NCBI GenBank assembly: GCA_963513935.1
Contig: OY740774.1
Location: 25,439,949-25,503,948 of the forward strand
Origin: Aphrophora alni
Lineage: Eukaryota; Arthropoda; Insecta; Hemiptera; Aphrophoridae
DNA length: 64,000 nucleotides
Direction: 5' to 3'
Shown here in pieces: positions 1-11,179 of this stretch; within the stretch, counting starts at the first letter, position 1; every line of letters begins with the position of its first letter. The position numbers and the translations under genes were made by a program. The notes beneath the pieces are model-generated. The model was not told the origin of the DNA. It saw only the letters and a list, made by a program, of their open reading frames with translations, and searched no databases.

Positions 1-496
1 ATTTTAACTGAAATTTAACGAAATAATCACATTCCTCCAATGATCCTAAGAATGCCAACACATTAAAGCCAAATAAAACAATATCGCTTTCATTTTTATC
101 ACTCCAACGGCTAATATACTCAATTCCAGTAATACAGTCAGGGTTTCTGAAGAATTAGTTTCACTGTCATTTCCCCAGTTCTGTATTACCTAATTCTATA
201 ATTAGTTCTTCATTTTGAAAATCAATTATTCTGATGTAAAATAATTCTTTTCAATCATGTTATTTTTCAATTAAAATTTTTTGATTGTCATCGGTTTTTC
301 TTCACCGGAAACCCATATTTCTAAGAATTTTGTGCAAGATTACAGTCGTGAAATTAAATTCAAGTTCTTGCTTTTATGAAAGTTACTTACTTTGAATATT
401 TACTTTTTAATTAACCGTCTACGGGTTTTTCCAGGTGTTGAAAAACTCTCAAATTTTCCACATTTGTTGAATTCTGTTATTACTTTTTTACTGTAC
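1..496. other. AT-rich sequence, no gene seen
   Basis: No coding segment, RNA gene or clear repeat was recognised before the TTAA at 497-500 that bounds the first piggyBac-like element. Confidence 0.5.
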
Positions 497-500
497 TTAA

Positions 501-3015
501 CCCTGAATCTGCCAGATGTTAAAGGTTTTGTAAAAGTTTTGTTTTCTTAAAAATATTATTTTTATACAAAACCTAACTTATAAGACATTATTTTTCTCAG
601 AAAGATGTATAGAATTCATCTTGTAATATATATATATTTTTTAACCTTTTTTGGCGTAAGTATATTAGATGTCAAAAAATGAAGTTAACATTTTTCAGAA
701 AGAACCTGTATCATCCAAAATCAATAGCTTACCATCTTTTTCTAAGATATACAAAAGTTTTGTGTAATATTTGTGAATATATTTAGAAAAAATAAAATAA
801 ATTTGTTACATTTTCAAAATTTAAAAAATTATTTTACGAAAAAAGGGTTTATTGTTAGGCCTTTTTTCAAAAATTCACCAAAAATTGTAATATTTATGGA
901 ATAACAACTTCTATATATCATTATACAGTAGAACCTCTGTAAACCGGCCTCAGATTAACCGGTCCTCGGATTAACCGGACTATATCGTAGTGTACTGGTT
1001 GGATGAGAGTTTCCGAAAATAAATTGTAATTGAAACACCAAAGCGGCGGCGAGTCAAACGATTTTGCCGATAGCGGTATCCCATTGTTGGCGGCGTAAAA
1101 ACACCTTGGCACCAAAGCAGCGGCAAGTCAAACGACTTTGTAGATAGCGGTTCCCATTGTCAGCGGCATAAAAACACCGCGGCATTGGCACCCGTCAGTA
1201 TAGCAGACATACACTGACAAAAACGTTTGATGGGTCACTTTTTTTCCACGAATCAATTTAGTATACATTATGGAAAATATAACATTTCTTTTCAGTTTTC
1301 TTCTTGTCTTTGACTGGTTATGATCTATGTACAGTATATACAGTAAATAAAAATGAGCGAGTTATGAAAACGGAAGCGTGTGTTGGTTTCGTTTGAGAAG
1401 CGGCTAAATGTGTCAAAAGACTTGACAGAGGGGAATCTGTAAAAAAGCTTTGTAGTGTTTAATTTTTTCATGTTTGATGTATAATATACATACTGTAACA
1501 TAATATATACGATACATTAAAATGACAATAAAATTAGTACAATAAAATTATGTATAATAAAATGAGTTGCAATAACATGTTAATTGCCGAATTCTTAGCG
1601 CTACCTGATTAAATAAGCTTTCTTTGAACGAAAACCGATTTTTCACGGGAACCTCGGATTAACCGGCCCGGGTGTCAGTCCCGACGAGACCGGTTAAGAG
1701 GGGTTCTACTGTATTCAGAAAGGTTCATAGAATTTAGTAGTATAATGAAAAAAAAGTTTGAAAAATAATTTTGGGGTCAGTATGGCAAAGAACAAAAAAA
1801 AAAAAAAACCCACAAAAATCTAAGACTAATTTTCACTTTAAAGTCCAATTGAGCATAGAAAATTTTGTTTTACATTTTTTTCAAGTATTACAAATGTTTT
1901 CTAGTATAAATGTGAATAACTATTGTTAAAAAAAAAAATCTAATTCTAAAATTTTCATAATAAAAATAATGTTTTCCTGTAAAAGTGTAAAAGTGGACAG
2001 AAGTTAGGTTAGGTTTGTTACCTCTACAACCTAAGCCTAACTTGTAACTATCTAAAGCTAGATTTCACTAAAATAATATACTCTACAAACAATAACACAC
2101 ATATACACTTGTATAATACTCTTGTATAATCAAATAAAACACTCAATATAAGAAAATTTGCTTTTAGGCCTAGGTTTACAACTTACCTCTTGGTTAGTCC
2201 AAATATAAACCATTCAAAAACTAGAACTTCACTCAAAAAAATAAACTTTAGAAATAAAAAACACATATATTGTAACTTTTTAACACCATTTATATACAAT
2301 TTGTATTCACAAACAGAAATATATATAATCCCGAAACAAAAACACCACGCCTTTGCCACGTCTTTCGTGTCAATTTATGTCACAAACTTTAGCTACATTC
2401 CGAGTTCAAAACAAAAACCTCAAAGTAACTCTACGATATATCAAGTAATACCAACTTGTAGAACAAAATCTCTTCTACAAGATTCTGTAAAGATCGGTTA
2501 CAAAATATCGATTGAATAATCAATTATCTTATTTAGTAAACTGCTCTGAATGCCAAGTGAAATTTGTTCCGTTAGGTTTCTACCTATGGTCAAGTAGAAA
2601 TATCTTGCGATCTATGACACATAGAACAATTTGTAAACCACAGATGGAAACAGAAAGATGTGATCTACAAAACAGTGTTTTGGTCGACTTGTTTGACAGA
2701 AATAGATTTGTGATCACATGGGAAAAAATGGCGTCGCTTTTACTAAAAACCGCTCAGTTCAAATCTTTGATTTTACACATAAAAACTATGCGAAATTCAG
2801 CAATTTTTGGAATATTATTTATAACGTTTCGTGGTATTTTTTTTGCATGATTATGCATCTACGGAACATTAGCTTTCCAAAGGTATTTTATTTATTGCGA
2901 TAGGACTATTCTAAGTGGGCGAAATGTTGAATTGCAAAATACGTGTTTTCCGGTTGTTAGAATAAACCATGCTTCGCCGAACGACCTTAAAAATGGCCGT
3001 CTAGCGTTTAGAGGG
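501..3015 (-). mobile_element. piggyBac-like non-autonomous element, family A copy 1 (interrupted)
   Basis: Seen: TTAA lies directly outside both ends (497-500 and 3016-3019), and the ends read CCCTG... and ...GAGGG. TTAA target sites with termini starting CCCT are the hallmark of the piggyBac superfamily. The interior matches, in reverse, seven plus-strand copies further on, for example the block with 'cacgtattttgcaattcaac' near 2940-2960. It has no transposase, so it is non-autonomous. It is split by an unrelated pogo-like MITE at 926-1711; without that the element is about 1.73 kb. Short open frames inside it (2190-2903) are chance frames that recur in other copies. Confidence 0.8.
926..1711. 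mobile_element. pogo/Tigger-like MITE inserted in the piggyBac-like element
   Basis: Seen: the ends are inverted repeats, CAGTAGAACCTCTGTAAACC on the left and the complement of CAGTAGAACCCCTCTTAACC on the right, flanked by TA on each side (924-925, 1712-1713). Subterminal 'ggattaaccgg' motifs recur near both ends. TA duplication with CAGT..ACC-type ends is typical of pogo/Tigger elements (Tc1/mariner group). There is no transposase in its 786 bp. Two near-identical internal segments of about 50 bp lie at 1036-1090 and 1110-1165. Confidence 0.8.
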
Positions 3016-3019
3016 TTAA

Positions 3020-3769
3020 TGATATAAGTCAGTAACTCTGTGTTTAACATTATTCTTTGACATTTCCGGATTTTATTCTAAAATCTTTTTAAAGAAAATC
3101 ACAATAATATACTTACTTTGACTTAATAATGATGATCCCTGGCCTAGTCGATTAATTGATCTAGGTTGAGGCATTATAAACAAACAGAAAACAACAAAGT
3201 AACACAAACTATTTTGACTATAATACAAATATCTGATGCAACTTATACAACGAGTCAATCATGTGTCTCTCCCTCTCTTTCTAAGCTATTCCATTAGACT
3301 TGCCCCACTCCTCCCTACTCCGAACAGTCATATCAAGTATATATAAACTCGTCAACTATGCATCTAAATCTTGCTCGAAGTTAACTTTGTCATACTATAC
3401 AAGCTTGGACAAGGTTTAAACAGTTACACTATAAACTGTATAGAGTTTGTTGTGTTAAGAGAGAGTCACGTTTTTAGCAACAATATCATACAATCTTCCC
3501 AATAGCATGGTATCAGTTCTGGTCACTTCGGTTTGTTTCTCGAAATAAAACAGTGCCTCATCAATGGTGCCAAGCCCTCAGTGTAAGCCATCACTGGTAC
3601 AGTCTATGTAGCAACATCTTTATCACCACTCCCCTGAACTGTTTTCACTATCATTTTGATGATTGAAGAGTCAGTCAATTCATTCTAGTTATCATCACTG
3701 TATAACTACTCGGAAACCTCACTTATATGCGTATAAGTTCAGATAAATTAAAATATATTCAAGGATTAA
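3020..3769. other. Unassigned sequence; possible Copia-type LTR edge
   Basis: No gene was recognised. A TATATAAA box lies near 3341. The segment 3505-3520 reads 'atagcatggtatcag', which resembles the LTR/primer-binding-site junction of Copia elements (initiator tRNA-Met type). No second LTR or pol sequence is attached, so this is weak. Confidence 0.2.
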
Positions 3770-5207
3770 ATGAAGCAACCTTTATTTAATCTTTGAATAT
3801 GGAGTTTCAACAAGAAATATCTGCTACATTAAAAATTTTATTAAAATATATTCGTTTTTACTTTCGGGTTCCAGTTCCTCTTTAAAAAATTGACTGCAAG
3901 ATTCAACGTTTCATCCTTAACTTCATTCCATGATTCAACTACACAGTCTTTCATAGTCATTTTCTTTAAAAAAAATCGCATATGCTTACTTTGTCTTCTG
4001 TTGATTGAGTAGGGACTGTAACAGATTACATTTATACTTTTTCTTCATGCATTCTAAGATGCCTTGATCTGTGGGATGAATTAGGGTTCATATTGGGGAG
4101 AAGGAAAACTGCTAAAATTCCATCACATTTAAAATGTCTTTTGTCCGGGTAAACTGTCCTTTGTCCAGATGACAACCTGTGTATTGTCGAGAGTTAATAT
4201 TACTTTAATTGGTAAAATGTTTTTCTTTATGTATTTTTTAATTTCTTGGACAAAATCTTTTAATGACACAATTTACTAAAGACGTTTTATCCATCCAAGT
4301 ATAAACAACTTACTAAAGATGTTTTTATCTATCCAGGTATAAACAACTTACTAAAGATGTTTTTATCCTTCTAGGCTGACTTTTTATTTTATGTAGGTTA
4401 TAAGCAGTACAGACTTGGTTATATTTTTTGAAACCCTGAGCTTAGTGGACTTTTCTATTAACATGAGCTTTAATTTATGGTCTCCAATTGCATTGGATGT
4501 TGTGAGAACCGTTACCTTGTCTATGAATTTTTTAAGGCCTGTCACACCCCTATCTTCCTGTGAAGCCACAGAGTCTTCGATGAGAGCATCTTGAAATATA
4601 GCTTATTTCATCGCAGTTGTACGGTTTGATGTAGTGTAAGTATTTTTGCAAACATTTTTTGAAGTTTTTCTCAAAACTAACCCAATTTGGGCAGCTTTTC
4701 ACTGCATCTTTCTAGTTGCCTAATTCTGTAACATTTTTTCCCATCAGCTCAACCATCCTATACTTGCAGTAAAATCGTCATCACCTTCTTCCAATTCTTT
4801 TCTAAAAAATTTCGCCTTTTCTTGAAGGATTGGACCTGATATGGGGCTTCTTTTTTGGTGTTATTGGCCAAACCACATAAAACGAGCTTGCTAGTTTTTT
4901 TATATTCTGATCTTTCCATTGTTTTTCTGTCACAAGACAAAATATCGCAGGACATTATTGAAGAAGATTTTGCAATTTTGTTTCTATTTCGGTGCTAATC
5001 CCCTACTGTCATTTTACCAACGCCATATTAATTTGACTGTAACCTGTTTTGAACAGTTCAGCATTGTCTAGTTTTTTCAATGCTTATAGCTCCATTTTTA
5101 TTACCACAATCTTTCTTTTATCTTTTCCACTCATAGTCACAAAACTATAATTTATTGTAGTAAAAAAAAAAGAAGAAATAATGTAAAGAATCACTGGAGT
5201 ATCAGTA

Positions 5208-5232
5208 AGGTTAGGTTAGGTTAGGTTAGGTT
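5208..5232. repeat. Interstitial TTAGG array, 5 units
   Basis: Five perfect AGGTT units, the insect telomere motif in frame-shifted reading, at the junction of tandem units 1 and 2. Confidence 0.95.
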
Positions 5233-5580
5233 GGTGTTGTTGGCCAAACCACATAAAACGAACTTGCTAGTTTTTTTATATTCTGATCTTTCCATTGTTT
5301 TTCTGTCACAAGACAAATTATCGTAGGACATTATTGAAGAAGATTTTGCAATTTTGTTTCTATTTCGGTGCTAATCCCCTACTATCATTTTACCAACGCC
5401 ATATTAATTTGACTGTAACCTGTTTTGAACAGTTCAGCATTGTCTAGTTTTTTCAAGGCTTACAGCTCCATTTTTATTAGCACAATCTTTCTTTTATCTT
5501 TTCCACTCATAGTCACAAAACTATAATTTATTGTTGTAAAAAAATAAGAAATAATGTAAAGAATCACTGGAGTATCACTA

Positions 5581-5605
5581 AGGTTAGGTTAGGTTAGGTT
5601 AGGTT
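5581..5605. repeat. Interstitial TTAGG array, 5 units
   Basis: Five perfect AGGTT units at the junction of tandem units 2 and 3, in the same phase and length as the array at 5208. Confidence 0.95.
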
Positions 5606-6059
5606 GGTGTTGTTGGCCAAACCACATAAAACGAGCTTGCTAGTTTTTTTATATTCTGATCTTTCCATTGTTTTTCTGTCACAAGACAAATTATCGCAGG
5701 ACATTATTGAAGAAGATTTTGCTATTTTGTTTCTATTTCGGTGCTAATCTACTACTGTCATTTTACCAACGCCATATTAATTTGACTGTAACCTGTTTTG
5801 AACAGTTCAGCATTGTCTAGTTTTTTCAAGGCTTATAGCTCCATTTTTATTAGCACAATCTTTCTTTTATCTTTTCCACTCATAGTCACAAAACTATAAT
5901 TTATTGTAGTAAAAAATAAGAAATAATGTAAAGAATTACTGGAGTATCACTAAGGAACGCATCACACTTTCAAATTCAATAATCAACAAACTGCTATTGA
6001 CCTATTTTTAATGGAACATGTTTAATGTTCCCTATTAAACTCTAAACTAAATAAGACAA

Positions 6060-6690
6060 CTATAAGGTTGGACGTTTTGTACACCAACCTTTATTCTCAC
6101 TTACTTACTCCCTGGTACCCTTGGTTTCATGAATTATTTTCCTCCATTTCTCTATCCTGCGCCTCTCACCTCCAGTTGCCAACTTCCAGTTTCATGTCCT
6201 TCCTATCCTCGTCCATTCATCTGCTTCTAGGTGTTTCTTTTTTGCCTCTTACCACCGAAGATCTAATCAAACATTACCTTTTGTACACAATCAACTTATA
6301 TTCCCTCATTCTTCCCCGCAGGGGGGGGGGGGGTATAGACTAGCTGCACCTATTAAGAGGGAGTTGGTGTCCCTCACGGTCCCCAGTCAAACATTCACAA
6401 CTCATAGACGATCATCTATATAAACATACACCCAGTTCATATATATACATTTTCTTACTATCACCTTTACCTAGAGTTTTATCTAAGGGGTTTGCAGACT
6501 ATCTGTACTTATTGAGAGGGGTTTAGCGTCCCTTGCGGAACCTGAGCTATACAGGGGTGGTATAATAAAACATGTTATCCGAATATACACACATTCAACA
6601 ATCATACATAATTTACAATTTGTAGAGGCTACTACACTTCACGATTCACATGGGATACATAAACACTCTACATTCATATATAGGGATTAG
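6060..6690. other. Pyrimidine-rich stretch, poly-G tract, two related short blocks
   Basis: No intact gene. On the minus strand 6100-6180 could read RRIEKWRKIIHETKG, which resembles the tail of a LINE reverse transcriptase, but weakly. A G homopolymer occupies about 6321-6333. The blocks at 6335-6385 and 6494-6545 are diverged copies of each other ('gactagctgcacctattaagaggg' type). The block at 6268-6300 recurs at 8960-9000, just right of a solo LTR. Confidence 0.35.
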
Positions 6691-7994
6691 TTTTTTTCCG
6701 TGCAAAGCTGTAGCACATCTGGGAGTATTTACCAGACCAAAGCGTGACAACCTTTGAATATGGTAAGCCGATGTGAGTTTGCTCTGCCGAAGACGTATGC
6801 GCGGTTCCTTCGGTCCAGCCACTTCAGTTCTTGGTTAGGAAGTGTTCTCGATGGGGTAGGTGTCGGATCCTTCCTCTCCAGTTGCTGGTCTGGACTGATC
6901 CCCATCCAGTCAGGTTAAAGAGTTAAATGCCCCTTGATATTCTGGGTTAAAGAGAGGTCTGGGGTTTGGATATGATCGAAAGTATCCAAGGGTATACCCG
7001 TACCCAGAGTCTCATCTGCAACCGCTTAACATGATGCGCTGGTTAACTCATGCATGGCCTCTACTAAAAATAACGTCAACCTGGGTTGTGATAAGAGACA
7101 ACTATCGGCATTGTCCAAAGATCTTTTTTCAAAGCTAAGAGGAGAAATTTAGATTTAAGGATTCAGGGACCTGGTCCCAGATTTCTTATTGTTCGAAACA
7201 GTGTTGAGGGATCATATTTATCAAAGATCTCCCCCTTTGCGATTAATAAAATTGTCACTGGTGTGTCAGGTAATAATGTTCGTTCAATTCGAAAACTCCG
7301 AAATGGTACTTTATTTCCTGTGTGACCTCTTGAATGAAAATATGGAGGAAATATGAAAAAAATTGCTGAACAACACGTTATTAATGTTGAACGTATTTAT
7401 AGAACTGAGAATGTTGAGAGAAAACCAACCGGTTATATTATTCTAACCTTTGGTATTCCAAATCTTCCAGAGCGAGTGTATGCTGGTTTCTACAGTGTAA
7501 CTGTACATTTGAAATCCAAGGCGCTGTTTCCGATTCTAAGGATTTGGACATGTTAGCAACATGTTGGACTTTCTTGGATTATCACATCTATCTGATATGA
7601 AAACACGGTAGAATAAAATACTTGACATGTTACGTGTTCTCAGTGGTGCTCGATGGAGAGCCGATAGGACCTGTATCCTACGTTTTGGCCATGCTGTTGT
7701 TCGATCGCAGATTGATTATGGCTCCAGAGTCTGCTCATCTGCAAGATCATCAGCCATTAAGAAGCTCGATTCGATACACAACTCTGCATTGCATATTGTT
7801 TCTAGAGCATTTCGTTCGAGCCTAGTTGCTAGCTTACACGTTGAGACTGGGGAACCATCTTTTACGTGACAAAGACAGCAACTACAAATAACATATATTT
7901 TTGATCAAATTTAAAAGCAAATTTTCGTTTTGATTATTGCAGAATCTCTTTACAGCTGTGTAATATTTTGTGTTTTATAAGTTGATATCCAACA
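6690..7994 (+). pseudogene. Deleted LINE relic: ORF1 joined to the end of the reverse transcriptase ORF
   Basis: An ATG at 7054 opens MASTKNNVNLGCDKRQLSAL and soon hits a stop. In shifted frames follow FLIVRNSVEGSYLSKISPFAINK (7180-7250) and ERKPTGYIILTFGIPNLPERVYAGF (7418-7490), which fit the RNA-binding ORF1 protein of Jockey/I-type LINEs. From 7627 the frame reads MLRVLSGARWRADRTCILRFGHAVVRSQIDYGS.., typical of the reverse transcriptase C-terminal region (thumb/connection). The endonuclease and catalytic reverse transcriptase are missing between them, so this is an internally deleted, frameshifted copy. The region 6690-7053 may be its 5' UTR. The RNase H end of a similar LINE lies at 27.4-28.7 kb. 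Confidence 0.6.
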
Positions 7995-8959
7995 TGTAAG
8001 GGGAGTGAAGTTAAACTACGAATTTAATTTAATGAATTTTATCTTTATGAACTAACCCTTTGTTCGGGCGTCATGTGTAAGGGGAGTGAAGTTAAATCTT
8101 TTTGCTTTAAGAGCTTTTCAACAAAAATTAAGTCACTTATGTTTGTAAGTCTGCGTTCTTACAAATCAATTATTCATTTTACAATACTAATTTACCTGAA
8201 GGGCAGGGTCTTAGACTCGCTCGTACTTACAGTTATTCTTATAACGTGATACATGGATGACACAATAATCTAGCCAGACATTTTTATAAAAACAAGAAAT
8301 CTCCCTTTATTAAATTGACGGACAAAAGACATAACTTTATCAACAGGTAATTTTCTAAATCTAGGATTCATTTATATTGAAATACAAATCATCAACATGT
8401 TAAAGTCCAAAATTAAAGTTCTTTGCAATTCCTTCTTATTACAACTCACAACCTAATGATTAATTAACTTTTATGTTCATCACTTCTACTCACGAATTAC
8501 CAATCCATGTTCCTAGTTTGTTTCAAAATCACAACTACTTGAAATCTTTCATCTTGACGATGAAAGTGAGTCCGTCCAGTCGTTTGATAACGTGACCGTT
8601 CTACATCGAATCCTGACAAAGACTGACTGAGCCATGTTTTTCTCCAGAGGCTAGGCAAAGCTAACGCTCAGGCTCATGGGAAGTTTCTCCAGGGTTCAAC
8701 TTCCTTTATTCATGGATTGTGCAACGTCTGATAATTTTATCGGCGCGCACAGTTAAAAATTCAAACTTTCAATGTTTTACATTGTTTTAACTGTTTATTA
8801 ACAATCATTAGGTTATCACTGTTCATTTGAATATTGTTTAGGAACACTTCACAGTTACTTATCTTTATTTTCTATTATTATTCTATATATTATTAATATT
8901 AATACTAACATTTATTGTTTTATTATATTTTATTGGTTGGAAGATGTCCCATGCTTACA
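7995..8959 (-). mobile_element. Solo LTR, family L1, copy 1
   Basis: Begins TGTAAGGGG and ends CATGCTTACA, so it has TG..CA ends. It is flanked by a perfect 4-bp duplication AACA (7991-7994, 8960-8963). Its full 965 bp is homologous, in inverted orientation, to 38417-39382. A 4-bp duplication with TG..CA ends and no coding capacity fits a solo LTR of a Gypsy or BEL/Pao element. Orientation is tentative, from an AATAAA near the end of the other copy. Confidence 0.75.
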
Positions 8960-9780
8960 AACATTCTCTTTTGTACACAATCAAATTACATTCCCTAATA
9001 CTAAGATAATTTTTTAAGCAAGATTAATTTAGTCACAAAAGCTTTATTAATGAACAAATATTCAACTGGCAGTGTAAACTACAAGTTTAAAAAAATATAT
9101 CTATGAAATCTTCATGGCACTCATTTGTTGAGACATATAAGAAGTTTGTTGGTCATTTTATCATAGAAGTCTGGACCTGTTCATTTAATCAAACCGGAAC
9201 TAATTCTTTCAATTTATCATAATTTGTCATTAACTTTCCTTCCAAATATTCTGTAATTTTTAAATTTTTTATTGAAGCTTAAAAACAATGTTATTCATTA
9301 CAGATTGTGAGACATGAGGGAAAATCTCAAGCGGTTCAAGAGTAGTGAAGTGCCTGTTTTCATGAATTACTTATCATCGACTTTCTTTGTCAAGTAATGA
9401 CAGTTGACTGTTCGGATAGCAAGTCATCATGAATCCAAATTCTTTCTTTATTAAATACTAGTGGTTTAACCATGCTTTGCCCGGGACTTCTAACATATGT
9501 TATTCAATAATAAATGTTGAATATAATCTTGATTTCAAAATATTCGCAAACCCGTCTGCTAGCACCTAATTGAAGAATCATGCGCAAGACCCTAAAAATG
9601 ATAATAATGAGTTAAATAAAGTATTTTTACAAAGTAGAAATTTACTCAGTTAACTGTACCTTTTTTCAAGATGATCCGGAGCTATAGGATTGTGTGGTAG
9701 TTGGAATATAAGGAGATAAACCTCAAAATATAAGAAGTAAAAGCTTTTTATTGAAAACATTCTAACTATTTATAAACAAC
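8960..9780. other. No gene recognised; Helitron-like flank
   Basis: AT-rich sequence. Near 9460-9490 it contains 'gtggtttaaccatgctttgcccggg', a GC-richer motif of the kind seen at insect transposon edges. I could not assign it. Confidence 0.3.
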
Positions 9781-9785
9781 ATTTT

Positions 9786-9944
9786 TCATTTTGTTATCTG
9801 GGGTATATTATACAAATTTTTCGGATTTCCTACTCGAGAGCAAGCTACATATAATTGACAGTGAGAAAAACAGGAATCATTGAGACTTATGTTGCAATAC
9901 TTTAAAGTTTGTCCCCATGGTTTATCTGGCTTATTGTTAATGTG
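9786..9944 (-). pseudogene. Helitron (Pif1-type) helicase C-terminal fragment
   Basis: On the minus strand an open frame reads NNKPDKPWGQTLKYCNISL followed by CFSHCQLYVACSRVGNPKNLY. The LYVACSRVGNPKNL stretch is the conserved last motif of Helitron Rep-helicase proteins (Pif1 family, motif VI region, normally 'GQLYVALSRV'). Only about 50 residues remain. On its 5' side the frame runs straight into the tandem array at 9919. It is a truncated transposon remnant, not a host Pif1. Confidence 0.75.
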
Positions 9945-10498
9945 TAACAAATGGGTCTGACTTTTTAATGTTATTTCGCAAAAGTTAACGGTTTAACTGT
10001 ACATACTGTATAGTGTTTACTTTATTTCTGATTTATCCCTTACATCTAGTGAAAGTTAATGGTTTATCTGGATTATTGTTAATGTGTAACAATTGGGTCT
10101 GACTCTTTTATTTTACAAAAGTTAACGGCTTAACTTTACATACTGTATAGTGCTTACTTTATTTCTTATTTATCCCTAACATCTAGTAAAACTTAATTAT
10201 TTATCTGGCTTATTGTTAATGTGTAACAATTGGGTATGACTTTTTTATTTTACAAAAGTTAACAACAACTGTACATACTGTATAATGTTTAATTTATTTC
10301 TGATTTATCCCTTACATCTAATAAAACCTAATGGTTTATCTGGCTTATTGTTAATGTGTGACAATTGGGTCTGACATTGTTATCTCGCAAAAGTTAACAG
10401 CTTAACTCTATATACTGTATAGTACTTACTTTATTTCTGATTTATCCCTTGCATCTAGTGAACGGTGAAAGGTAATGGTTTATCTGGCTTATTGTTAA
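9919..10498. repeat. Tandem array, period about 135-144 bp, 4-5 units
   Basis: The block 'ggtttatctggcttattgtt' starts at 9919, 10061, about 10198, 10333 and 10477. Each unit contains GTGTAACAAnTGGGTCTGAC and 'catactgtatagtg'. The first unit overlaps the truncated helicase frame, so the unit seems to derive from Helitron coding sequence. The array is cut at 10498 by a MITE and resumes at 11180 for about 70 bp. Confidence 0.85.

Positions 10499-11179
<681 letters not shown>

Larger units (their letters stand above)
4853..5955 (-). repeat. Three tandem units (~372 bp) of Tigger DNA-binding region, joined by TTAGG arrays
   Basis: The block starting 'ttggccaaaccacataaaac' recurs at about 4864, 5239 and 5614, with near-identical sequence for about 345 bp each time. 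Units 1/2 and 2/3 are separated by five copies of AGGTT. The third unit runs into unique 5' sequence of the relic, so the array duplicates an internal part of the transposon. Unit identity is high, so the amplification is younger than the decay of the rest of the relic. Confidence 0.85.
3770..5990 (-). pseudogene. Tigger/pogo-type transposase relic with triplicated DNA-binding end
   Basis: On the minus strand, broken pieces occur in Tigger transposase order. The N-terminal psq-type DNA-binding region starts MSGKDKRKIVVIKMEL (three copies). Next is the PISGPILQEKAKFF..DFTASIGWLS segment (4740-4855), typical of the CENP-B/Tigger HTH region. Then VTVLTTSNAIGDHKLKLML of the DDE domain (4440-4520), and near 3880-3990 a C-terminal stretch, MKDCVVESWNEV. 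Several frameshifts and stops make it non-functional. At 4270-4375 a 46-bp stretch from the DDE region is tandemly repeated about three times. Identification rests on remembered family motifs; a protein profile search would settle it. Confidence 0.65.

Noticed and set aside
2190..2903. Overlapping frames of 60-112 codons
   Set aside because: Interior of a piggyBac-like element. Similar meaningless frames recur in the copies at 23261, 35415 and 40693.
3250..3520. Complete Copia LTR
   Set aside because: A TATA box and a PBS-like motif are present, but no second LTR, no duplication and no pol nearby. The LTR start could not be placed.
5208..5605. True chromosome end or telomere
   Set aside because: Only five TTAGG units at each of two places, with unique sequence on both sides and a gene beyond. 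These are interstitial.
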